From: Diphasiastrum complanatum
Taxonomy: Eukaryota; Streptophyta; Lycopodiopsida; Lycopodiales; Lycopodiaceae
NCBI GenBank assembly: GCA_029204225.1
Contig: CM055097.1
Location: forward strand, 61,224,385 to 61,288,384
DNA length: 64,000 nucleotides
Direction: 5' to 3'
The stretch's first letter is position 1; each line of letters opens with the position of its first letter. Position numbers and translations under genes: made by a program. Below are positions 33,931-43,865 of the stretch, piece by piece. The notes below the pieces were generated by a model, which worked only from the letters and a program-made list of their open reading frames with translations, searched no databases and was not told the origin of the DNA.

Positions 33931-34585
33931 TGTGAAAAATACAGATCCTAAGTGGATCTAAACTCCAAGATCATTGGCTTGAATGCTTGCACTCCAAACT
34001 ACATAAGCTAGGAATTGGCAACACATTCTATGCTACCTAGAATGCAAAGAACTTGATCAAAAAGCATTTATCACAAATGGAAACTTCCATAAACATCAAG
34101 TGTGGCCCAAAATAGCATTATACAGTCCATAATACATCAGCCTACCACTTTTGGAAAGCACCTAAGATCATACACAATAGCTTGAAGACAATACACACAA
34201 CAATGCTCTCAATGGAGGAAGAAACAATGACAATGATCTATTGATCTCAATGAAGCATACAAAAGGTTTCTCCAACCTGTTCTCCACGACTTCCCTACTA
34301 TTTATGGATGAGGAAGATGACTCTCTCTCCTCTCTCTAGAAGGTACTTGACCCTAGATATTCCCTATATAGGAAAAATAGCTAAAAATGGCTTATATGAC
34401 CAAAATACATCAAAATGGTCTCATTTTGAAGGGTATGAAGTTTGACACTTCATCATACTGAAAAAATACAGTAAATAAAAACATTGTGGCCTGGTTCACA
34501 CGTGCAAAACTCCAGAACCAAAACTATTTACAATTTTAGCCAATTTAGGCCTCAAACTAGCTAGGAAATGTTGACAATTTTCACA
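33931..34585 (-). repeat. 5' LTR of nested copia
   Basis: 655 bp, ends TGTGAAAATT...TTTTTCACA on the minus strand. TATA-like CCTATATAGG at about 34363-34372 is a likely promoter of the element. Confidence 0.95.
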
Positions 34586-36446
34586 TACACTAATCAATCA
34601 AGGAAGACGTAAAGACAACCTATATCATCTGAAGGTACGCCTACCGACAGAGCGAGCTCATCAGGTCCATGAGTTGATGGATGTTCTATGGCATAGGATA
34701 TTGTGTCATATAAACCCAATGGCTTTGTACAAAGCAAGCCAGTATGGAGCAATCACATGAGTTAGCATAAAAAATGCAACCAGTTCGACATCTTGTGATG
34801 CATGCATCAAAGGCAAGATGTCACGTACACCTTTCACCAGAGATTCCTTTATTGCAACAGAGCTCTTGGAATTGATACACTCCGACATCTGTGGACCCTT
34901 CGATGTAATCTATGTGGGAGTATCAAGGTACTATATCACCTTCATCGATGATTTCAACAAGTTTGATGTAGTCTACTTCATCCATAACAAGTCTGAAGCT
35001 CTCGACAAGTTCATAAAGTATGTAAACTGGGCTAAGAAGTGGACATGAAGGAAGGTCAAGCATATCAGAACGAGGAGGAGGGTACATCTCCAACCATTTT
35101 GATGACTTTTGTAAAAGTCAAGACATCCTTCACAAGAAGACTGCTACATACACACCACAACGCAATGGTGTAGTTGAGAGGAAAAACAGGACCCTCATGG
35201 AAGCAGCAAGGTGCATGATGGCCTATTCGAAGGCATTAAGCTGAAGCAGTAGCTACAGTTGCCTACCTGCAAAATAGTATAGGCGAATCAGACATTCCTC
35301 ACACAACTCCACATGAAGTGTGGTGGAGTAACAAGCCTAATCTGGCTCATGTACAAGTCTTTGGATGTGTTGCATATGCACACATACCCGACAAACTTCA
35401 AAATAAATTGGATGAGAAAGTCAAGCAGGGATACCTTCTTGTAGGATATGATATTCATTCATCATACTACATGATCTATATGCCAAAGACTAATCAGGTG
35501 AAGACTGTCAGGGATGTCAAATTCAATGAAGCAAGAACAATGGCTAATGAAGATCCAATTAGCTATGAAGTTTCTGGTAAGCAGTAGTATGACCTGCCGA
35601 CATCGACAAAGGGAGTGAATCTAAGCATCCAAATGAGGATGTCCAAATTCCAGAAGGACTGAGTGACAATTCAGAGGACAAAGAGCCCGACATGCAGCCT
35701 ACACCCAGGACACATGCTACACATAGCAACTCTACAGTCAACAAAGGAAAGACACTCGACAAAGGCAAAGCCATCAAAGTGCAAGCTCAATATCCAAGGA
35801 GATTGACGAGAGAAAGAAGAGCACCAGTTAGATTTGTGTCTGACAGCTCAGCTTCGACAATCGAAGAGTTTTGTGGATTCAGTGGTGAACCACAAACTTA
35901 TGAAGAAGCAATCGACAATCCAGACAAGGAAAAATGGATAAAAGCCATGGAGGAAGAGATGGACTCCATGGAGAAGAAGAAGGTCTGGGCTCTTGAACCA
36001 GTACCAACTGAGAGAAATACTGTCAAGTGCAAATGGATCTACAAATATAAGTATGGACCAAATGGCAATGTATCAAGATACAAAGTCAGGCTTGTATCAG
36101 AAGGATTTTCACAGAAGTATGGTATTGATTATACTGAAACTTTTTCTTTTGCAGTCAAGCATACATCCATATGAATTCTATTTGCTTATGCAGCATCCTA
36201 CAATCTGAGAATCCATATTGTAGATGAAAAGACAGCTTTCCTGCATGGTGATCTGAAAGAAGAGGTCTATATGGACCAGCCATCAGGATTTACCTGTGAG
36301 TCATCTCTTGACTAGGCTTGCAAAATGCAAAGAAGCATTTATAGACTCAAACAGTCTGCCAGGCAGTGGTACAAGAAAAAGGATCATGCTCTCAGATCCT
36401 TAGGATTCCAGCCTTTGATGGCTGATTATAATTATGTAACAGTCAT
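34586..36446 (+). pseudogene. Ty1/copia fragment B, part 2 (integrase to RT)
   Basis: Continues fragment B in frame after the nested element: pre-integrase zinc region with CDACIKGKM; integrase LELIHSDICGPF (first Asp) and RNGVVERKNRT (Glu); in between, GGGYISNHF with the usual second Asp position reading Glu and a frameshift. Then QVFGCVAYAHIPDKL, and RT from WIKAMEEEMDSMEKKKVW through CKWIYKYKYGPNGNVSRYK to LKQSARQWYKKKD. At least five stops. Split again at 36446 by a solo LTR. Confidence 0.85.
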
Positions 36447-36696
36447 TGTTAGAAATCAATGATAAACTTCATTGTTACTGTTTACGAGGTACATTAATGT
36501 TGACATTTGTGACCATCTGTCATTAGCCATAGGGTAGTCTATTAGTCTACTCGTAGGTCTTCTCTCTCTATCAGGGGTTCAGGGTTTATTTGTACATTTT
36601 ACATTCAGTATGTTGTAGTGTGATAGCGCGATTATGTGTGTTCTTCTTCCGCCTTCTTGTGGTGAATGCTTGATGTTGCATATCTGATTGTTGACA
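36447..36696. mobile_element. Solo LTR, 250 bp, with GTCAT duplication
   Basis: Ends TGTTAGAAATC and GATTGTTGACA, flanked by GTCAT at 36442-36446 and 36697-36701. Without it, codons on both sides join to the RT text expected from fragment A (VTVIDAKIIII versus LKVIDVEIIIN). Contains no coding sequence. Confidence 0.9.
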
Positions 36697-36701
36697 GTCA
36701 T

Positions 36702-37194
36702 AGATGCAAAAATCATTATAATCAGGTGAAGAAGGATATTTCAAAGCACTTTGAAATATTGGACCTAGGAAAAGCAAAATGCTACCTGGGCTCGCAGATC
36801 AACAAAGATCTTGATGGTGGTAAATTATTCATACACTAGTTAAGATATATCCAGAAAATTATTGATGATTTTGATATGATAGATTCTAAGGGAGTAAACA
36901 CTCCTATGGTACATAGCACAATGCTGACAAGTGGAGATTGTCCAAGAGACAATACAGACCGAGAAGCTATGCAACATAAGCCTTATAGGAGGCTTATTGG
37001 TTCTTTCATGTACTTGGCAGACAATATAAGGCTTGCCTATGCAGTGTTCAGATTGAGCCAATTTAACATTAATCCAGGTCCGACGCACTGGAAAATTGCC
37101 AAGAGAATTCTGCAATACCTGCAGAGCACAAAGGACTATGGACTCTACTACTCTTGACATGCAGGACTTCAAATAGAGTCCTACAGTGATGCTA
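36702..37194 (+). pseudogene. Ty1/copia fragment B, part 3 (RT end, RNase H start)
   Basis: After the solo LTR: a short deletion, then VKKDISKHFEILDLGKAKCY, MIDSKGVNTPMVHSTMLTSG, KPYRRLIGSFMYLADNIRLA, THWKIAKRILQYLQSTKDYG, YSDASG. It is cut at about 37194 within RNase H and followed by a different repeat. Confidence 0.85.
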
Positions 37195-37518
37195 GTGGTG
37201 GTGGTGGATTGTGATAGTTTGAAAAACTTCACGCCCTAGCCAATAGTTCGTCCTCACCTTGGTTTGCACATGGATACTCTGAAGTGTCGGCCTAACCCGA
37301 AGTGTCAGTTTTCTGAGTATGTGGAAAAAAAGCCAAAGGTTGGCTAAAACAAAGTTTTGGGTCATTTTAGACCTACTGTCACATTTAATCAAAATGCGAA
37401 AAACGTGAACTGTGCAAAAAAACAGTTCAAATATGTAGACTGTGCAAAAACTAGTTAGAAATATGCAATATTCTAAAAGGACAAGGAAAAATACTAAGGC
37501 TTTAAAATAGAAACTTAA
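37195..37518. repeat. Dispersed repeat copy 1
   Basis: About 325 bp, roughly 90% identical by eye to 41309-41642 (shared words: GATAGTTTGAAAAACTTCA, GGGTCATTTTAGACCTACTG). In both places it lies next to minus-strand copia debris, suggesting an LTR or 3' region of that family. Confidence 0.75.
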
Positions 37519-38290
37519 TGTTTCTTCAGCTCTCTCTTAAAGCGTGTATTTTCTTGATTCCCATGCTTGCTCTCTGCTTTTCAAACATTACCTTATCCAA
37601 TGCCTTCGTAGAGATATCAGCTACCATCTACTTTGTCAGTATGAAGGCGGGTCTTCAGCTCGTCATTCTCAACCAAATCCTTGAACAAGTGATACTTGAT
37701 GGCGATGTGCTTCGTTTTGGAATGAAACACTGGATATTTTGTTAGATGAATAGTAGAGGTGTTGTCTATGTGCAGGATCAACGATTCTTCAGTGCTCCGT
37801 CCTAGTCCACCTAGGAACTATCTGAGCCAGGTCAACTCATTGGCTATTGTGGCTGCAGCAACATATTCTGTCTCACAGGATGATTGGGTAGTTATTGTCT
37901 GCCTTCTGCTGATCCAGATAACAGCCACATCGGTTGCTATGGTGCATCCTCTTGAGACAATTTTACTATCATCTTTCAAGGATGCCCAGCTTGCAACTGT
38001 AGGATTCAATCTTGAATCTTGCATCTCGACAATAGCATAGGCCATAGTCCTTTGTGTTCTGCAGATATTGCAAGATCCTCTTGGCAATCTTCCGGTGTGT
38101 TGGACCTGGATTGATATTGAATTGGCTCAACTTGAACACTGCGTAAGCAATGTCTGGCCGTGTATTGTCTGCACATCAAAGAACCGATAAGCCTTCTATA
38201 AGACTTGTGCTCCATTGCTTGTCATTCTGCATCGTCTCTGGGACAGTCTTCGTTTGTCATCATTGTGCCAGGAACCATTGGAGTATTGTG
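37519..38290 (-). pseudogene. Ty1/copia fragment C (RT end and RNase H)
   Basis: Minus-strand copia pol debris related to fragment A: WISRRQTITTQSSCETEYVA (RNase H), then KSYRRLIGSLM and equivalents of the RT thumb, all with stops and shifts. Joined at its left to the dispersed repeat. Confidence 0.75.
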
Positions 38291-38637
38291 TAAAAATGCA
38301 GTGTCGCACTTTTCGCCTGTGGCAGTTTACGTTCATTTCTGCAGTGAAAGTTTACGTTCATTTATGCAGACAAACTGTTTACGACCAATTGTCGCCGCTT
38401 ATCAGCAAGCAACTTCTGAGAAGAATTGGATGAATGCCAGCAAACTCCAGCCAACTGGCAATCACATTTGACAACCTAATTACTTAGTATAAATCAGTTG
38501 TTCATACATCTCATTAAAATAATATTGTGAATTGTGAAGGAGTTGAGTGTTATTACATGATGCTTCCTGCGCTCTTATCAAATAGATTGTTCACAACCAT
38601 AAAGTATTGTAGTTAGCTCTCTACCAAGCTTTCAAGC
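38291..38637. other. Probable copia leader/LTR debris
   Basis: Contains a 26-bp direct duplication (AGTTTACGTTCATTT at about 38325 and 38348) and no frame. Precedes a copia gag on the plus strand; LTR ends not identified. Confidence 0.35.
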
Positions 38638-40115
38638 TTGAACTCTCTTGAGCATTCTAGCTCACAGACTAAGTTCCAGATGGATTCTCAAAGTAAAGTT
38701 GGTCTTATCGTAGACAAGCTGAATGGATCCAATTATCATTTGTGGAAATTTAAGATGAAGACCTTGCTAATCGCCAACGAGTTGTGGGATGTTGTTACAG
38801 GTATCGAAGTGAAACTTGAAGATGACACATAAGACTCAAAGTGGAAGTCGAAGGATGGTTAAGCTTTCGCACTTATTATTCTTAATATATCAGATACTCA
38901 AATTGGTCACATAGTTGAAGTTAAAACTTCGAAAGAAGTTTGGGACATCCTCAAGATGTCGAATAATGATTCTCTTCAGATTCATATTAACCAATTTAAG
39001 AATCTCTTGCAACAGATGGCCGCTATCAGATCAGTCATAGACGATCAAGATGCAATCATGACATTGCTTTCAAGCCTGCCCTCTACATATGAGAACTGGG
39101 TGATGATCATCACGACACACTCAGATTTAACTCTTACCAGAGTTATCACTATGTTGCTGCAAGAAGATAATCGAAGAAGTCAAAACACTTTGTCTACCTC
39201 TTTGTCTCATGCTCTATATGTCAACAAGGGCTCAAAATGAAAGAAGCAAAAAGCTCCAAGCAGTCTACATCGAATTAGAAATAGACTCAAAGTCAAGAAC
39301 AATATTCAAATCCACATTCGTCGAAGAAGATGTTTTGCACGTATTGCAAACGCAATAACCATGAGATCCAGGATTGCCGAATTCTCAAAGCGAAGAATGC
39401 AGCCAAGCAACCTAATCAACAAGCAAATACATTTACAGTATCTCTTGAAGTTGAAATGGACGAAGGCGCTTTTATGTTCAAATATGTGAATTCAGATGAT
39501 TCGTGGTTTCTGATTCCGGAGCTACTCAACATATGACCAATCCTATATGCCTTACAACACAAAGAAGTATGTTCATCTTGGTGATGATAGTACTCACACT
39601 ATCGAAGGTGAAGGTACTATAAGATTGAGATTCCAGCATGATCATTTCAAACTACTGTCAAAAGTCTTGTATGTTCCTAAACTCTCTACAAATCTGTTAT
39701 CAAAAATTTAGGTCATAAGGTGGAGTTTGAATCTGATCAATGCAGAATAATCGATAGGAGTAATAAGATCCTTGCACTCGGCAAGAGGCATGGATACTTA
39801 TATAGATTGGCACATTGTTATTTTGATTCTAGTCAAGCCTTGAAAATCTCTGTTCTTGTCAATAAAGCATTACCTTCATATCATCGCTTAGAACACTTGA
39901 ATTATGCATCTGTTTCGAACATGTCCAGACAATCCCTAGCAATTGATCTCGACTATCCTTCTGGCAAAGTCGATCTCCCTGTCTGCCATAACTACATCCT
40001 TGAAAAGTAGACTAGGATTCCTTTTAGATCAATTCATAGGCATGCAACAAAAGGTCTGTTAGATGTTGTTCATACATATATATGTGGACCTATACAAACT
40101 CCTTCATTGTTTGAA
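38638..40115 (+). pseudogene. Ty1/copia fragment D (gag to pre-integrase)
   Basis: Gag: LIVDKLNGSNYHLWKFKMKT, LLSSLPSTYENWVMIITTHS. Zinc knuckle CTYCKRNNHEIQDC at 39332-39373. Protease DSGATQHM (one frame off, about 39508). Pre-integrase RLEHLNYASVSNMSRQSLAI and VDLPVCHNYILEK, then LLDVVHTYICGP at the integrase start. Frameshifts and stops throughout. At about 40115 it abuts a minus-strand gag of another copy. Confidence 0.85.
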
Positions 40116-40695
40116 TCTGATCTAATCTCCTTGTCGACTCCCTCTTAGGTTGAGCCTTCTTCTTCGTCTGGTCTCTGTTGTTGTAGAGAGCTTGATTAGA
40201 CTCGTTCTTGTCATCGTAGTGCTCTCTAGCTTCAACTTCTTCTTTGATGTCGATGACTGTCTTGTCAAAGGTCATAGTAGGATCTTTAGCCAATAATGTC
40301 CAGGTTGTCTGGAACGATCGTGGTAAGGAGCGCAGCAGGTAACTAAGTTGCTTCTCTTGTGAGACTGCGTGTTCTGCTACAGCGTTGTGTAGCGATAGGA
40401 ACATGTTCTTCATCTTCCTGATGAAGCTGGTGAGATCTTTGCCATCCCATCTTAGATAGGTAAGCTGATCTTCTAGATGCATTATTTGATTTTGTGACTT
40501 GGTCTGAAATCTGCTGATGAGTGTATCCCACATCTCTCTAGCATTAGAGATTGATGCGAGGTCAAAGGTAATGTTGTCTTCGATGGAAGAGGAGATGACA
40601 ATGAGCGATGTCTTCACTTTCCAAGCAAGAAAGCTTGATCCCTCTGCTTCAAGTACTGTGCATATCTTTGATTGGATGCTGTGAATGGAAATCAT
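40090..40695 (-). pseudogene. Ty1/copia fragment E gag (UBN2)
   Basis: Open frame of about 200 codons starting best at MISIHSIQSKICTVLEAEGS (ATG 40695); the frame runs back to 40752 but that part is LTR. UBN2-type gag text: AWKVKTSLIVISSSIED, ISNAREMWDTLISRFQTKSQ, LLRSLPRSFQTTWTLLAKDP. Truncated after a Lys-rich linker (KKKAQPKRES), so no zinc knuckle remains. It follows a 5' LTR and degenerate primer site. Confidence 0.8.
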
Positions 40696-40728
40696 AGTCT
40701 CAGTGAGCCTTGAAGGCTTTGATATAAC

Positions 40729-41278
40729 TGTTGGAAATCGTAGGCCGAACAATCGGGTCGTTATGAGGGAATCCGATTATTCTTGATTAGGCAACGTTTT
40801 CAATTGGAACTCAGATGGAGCCAATCTATCAGATAAGGCTACTGCCTCAGGCCATGATCAATCATCCTTCGAGCAGCAGATAGCTGCTGCTAATCTGACA
40901 ATGAACTTATGAACAACAGATAATGTCTGATGACAACGAAAATAGATCTACTGATAAAATTGAACAAGCATCACAAGATTCACAGATTGCACATTGAACA
41001 GAAAAGATGTACTCGTCTATATTATCATAATCGAGTGTACAACAGAAGTTCTTTCTTGAGTGCTGTATGTTTCCTAGATCAGCGCGTCGGCATGAGAGAG
41101 GTGTTCTCTTCTCACGAATGAAACTAGCTATTGCTAGAGGTATCTTTCTTCCTTGATACACACCTCACTGAGTGTTGCGTTCAGGATTCTCTCTATATGT
41201 GTATGTTTATGTCTATGATCCAATACATATCATGCTAGATTAGATTACAAGATTGATTAGCTAAGTTTAATCTAAACA
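40729..41278 (-). mobile_element. Ty1/copia LTR, 550 bp (5' LTR of fragment E)
   Basis: Minus-strand ends TGTTTAGATTAAAC (41278) and TTTCCAACA (40729). Same family as 25716-26441. Followed on the minus strand by TTATATCAAAGCC, a mutated initiator-Met primer site. Confidence 0.75.
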
Positions 41279-41296
41279 TCCGTTTAAGTACGTTTT

Positions 41297-41644
41297 TGTT
41301 AACGTTGCATGGTGGCGGTGGATCGTGATAGTTTGAAAAACTTCATGCCCGAGCCGATAGTTCGCCCTCACCCTGGCTTGCATATGGATACTCTGAAGTG
41401 TTGGCCTAACCCAAAGTGTCAGTTTTCTGAGTATGTGGCAAAAAAGCCGAAGGTTGCCTAAAACAAAGTCCTGGGTCATTTTAGACCTACTGTCGCATTT
41501 TATCAAAATGCGAAAAACACGAACTGTGCGAAAAACAGTTCAAATATGCAGATTGTGCAAAAACTAGTTAGAAATATGCAGCAGTCTAAAAGGACAAGGA
41601 AAAATACTAAGGTTTTAAAGTAGAAACTTAATGTTTCTTCAACA
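41297..41644. repeat. Dispersed repeat copy 2, LTR-like ends
   Basis: Second copy of the 37195-37518 repeat. This copy has TGTTAACG at the left and TTCAACA at the right, like LTR ends, but the flanking 5-bp words differ, so a solo LTR is not proven. Confidence 0.6.
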
Positions 41645-41689
41645 AAAATAGATGCAACATTTTGGGATGTAAAACAGAATGGGCTACCG

Positions 41690-42360
41690 GATGTAGAATG
41701 GAGTGCACTGCCGGTTGTAACTAAATGCGGTGTCTAATGCAATAGCAGAAAACTCTGTCAGATGTAAAAGTGTAAAAACATGTTAACACTGGTCAGATGA
41801 AAATGGGAATGGATGCAAGAAACTTCAGATAGACTGTAGATAATTTGTAAACAAACTATAATGGAAATAAAAACAATATTGAAGTGGCAGATGGAGTAGA
41901 GGTGGAAGTTAGGTTTTTTTGATGGAAAAAGTGAAAATTGTTTAGAAGTCGGCCGTGTGGGTGGATGGCAATGGGATAGCTATGGAGCATAAAATAAATG
42001 ATAGAACGATTGAGGGCGGTCAGTTTGCAAGAAAAATCACCTGAATCGGATCACAGATAGCAAAAATCGCCAGAAATTTATCAATCGGACATGAACTCTC
42101 TCTCGAATTTTGTGAAGTGAAAATGACATGGGCGTCCGACGTATTTATACAAATTTTTTTTAGGTCAGGCATCGAATGCAAAATCGTCGGATGCAAAATT
42201 GTCGGATGCTCGTCGGATGGAATGTCGGATGCAAACTCGTTGGATGTTGTTCATCATGAAAACATCGTCGGACACAAATCATCGAATGTAAACGTGTCGG
42301 ATGAGAATGCATTGAATGTAGGTGTATTCATCATCGGGCAAACTGTCGGATGTAATTGGT
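41690..42360. repeat. Degenerate TCGGATG-motif cluster
   Basis: The motif (G/T)TCGGATG(C/T)AAA and close variants recur irregularly, densest at 42165-42355 (about ten occurrences at 12-25 bp spacing). A TATTTATA box is at 42139. No frame follows. It may be the U3 region of an unidentified LTR. Confidence 0.55.
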
Positions 42361-42371
42361 GATGGCATCGA

Positions 42372-42398
42372 TGTGTTGATTCTAAAAGAATCAACACA
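42372..42398. repeat. Perfect 11-bp hairpin
   Basis: TGTGTTGATTC (42372-42382), loop TAAAA, GAATCAACACA (42388-42398). It sits at the edge of the TCGGATG cluster, so it could mark an element end. Confidence 0.85.
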
Positions 42399-43254
42399 CC
42401 CATGGAGATCAAAACCAACAAAGATCAATACAGATCTAGCCCCCCTGAGCAATGGGGAGAAAGGCAAAACCGATTGATAGAAGTTCTTCCCATTCCGTAG
42501 GACTCTCCATAATTCCCACAGACACTAGTAGGTGTTTATATAGAGTAGAGAGACCACCCTACCTGTCCAAGCTCGAAATCCACAAGGAAGTCATCTATCA
42601 AATCATGTGAATCTCCCATGCTTCTCTACTACATTTGGGAAGACCCTTTACCAATAATAGCTAGGACCCATGCAAAAGCAAAGTATGTGCACTCATCCAC
42701 ACCCAAGGCATGTGTGCAATACTCATGCTAGTACCGCATGCATGTGGTCATCAGTCCACATGGTCCTATTTGGCCATTACCAGAGTTATGTCCATCCCCT
42801 ATATCCAAGTTTCCCTCTACTGGTCCAAATCCAGTTCGGGTCATGACATTCCTCATTTTTTGTAGAGCACCAGAATAGGCCTTACAAGTTTTTCAAAGAA
42901 CTGATGAGCTTTGCCCATTAGTGCTAGCACTACCACTTTTGAAATATCCTCAAAAAACCTGCATTTATAGAATTTCTCAGTTTTTTAAAGACTTTTTACT
43001 CATAGAAGGGTTTATATGTTTGTAGTGTTTACTCTAGCTTAAAACTCCACCTTAAGTCCTGCCCAGGGCGAAGGATATGTGAATAGGCCCACCACCCCTT
43101 TATCCTAATATCCCAACAACCTTCCCAAGCTCCCAATTAATGCCCAATGGTAGGTTATGATGGGTCAATAGGCCAAAAAGTCTAGAGGAAGTATTAAGGC
43201 TCATTCCTCGCTTTGCTCGCCACCCTCTTCTCACGTTTTAGCACGAATAACCAC

Positions 43255-43255
<1 letters not shown>
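42399..43255. other. No gene recognised
   Basis: Non-coding stretch before the host gene at 43.9 kb; could hold its distal promoter or an LTR tail. Nothing definite. Confidence 0.4.

Positions 43256-43320
<65 letters not shown>
43256..43320. repeat. Compound (TC)22(CA)11 microsatellite
   Basis: TC run passing directly into CA run, about 550 bp upstream of the Ser-rich gene's start codon. Confidence 0.97.
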
Positions 43321-43321
<1 letters not shown>

Positions 43322-43865
43322 CCACCGATACACGTAAATTGTTAATTCTCTTTCCAGGTAATGTAGGACTTCTGTTGTTAGTTGTAATGAAAACCCACTT
43401 TTTTGTTTCTTCAATATTGGCTAATTTTTTGGTCTCGCTAGCTCCCCACATATATATATGCTGACTGAGATGACTGCGCAGCTTTGATTTTGCTGTATTG
43501 AAGAAGTTGGTGTGATTTAATCAGTGTGGATGATTGCTGAAACTCGAGGAAGTAGAATCAGCCTGAAATTAATGATAGCAAGCTTTATTGTAGCAGCTAA
43601 TATGGCTAATCTGTCATGCAACTAGTTAGTAATGAGTCTGTGTCGTCACATTGATCCAGGAAAGTTTAGATCCCATACATGGGTAATGTGGTTAGGACTA
43701 TAGGATCCATGGAATGCAGGGAAGATAGTGTCGAAGTCTTAACGGCATGTCATGATCTGCTACACTCTCGATACTGCGCCCTGTGTGTGTTTGCAATTAT
43801 CCAGGAAAAAGGAGCACAAAGTAGTTTGACTATGCTTTCGATTTAAGGACAGAAATTCCAAATCA

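Larger units (their letters stand above)
28234..34585 (-). mobile_element. Young nested Ty1/copia element, 6352 bp
   Basis: Complete LTR retrotransposon on the minus strand: 5' LTR 34585-33931, primer site 33930-33919, gag/protease/integrase frame 32758-31088, RT/RNase H frame 31067-28884, purine tract 28897-28889, 3' LTR 28888-28234, with TACAC duplications. The two 655-bp LTRs differ at only three positions I could find (28235, 28272 and one near 28405, all transitions), so insertion is recent. It is inserted in an older copia on the opposite strand. Transposition in cis is unlikely: integrase lacks a segment. Confidence 0.95.

Noticed and set aside
40696-40752. N-terminal extension of copia fragment E gag
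   Set aside because: This part overlaps the LTR and primer site; the ATG at 40695 is more likely.
41297-41644. Solo LTR call for dispersed repeat copy 2
   Set aside because: Ends look LTR-like (TGTT...AACA), but the 5-bp flanks differ, so it is listed only as a repeat.
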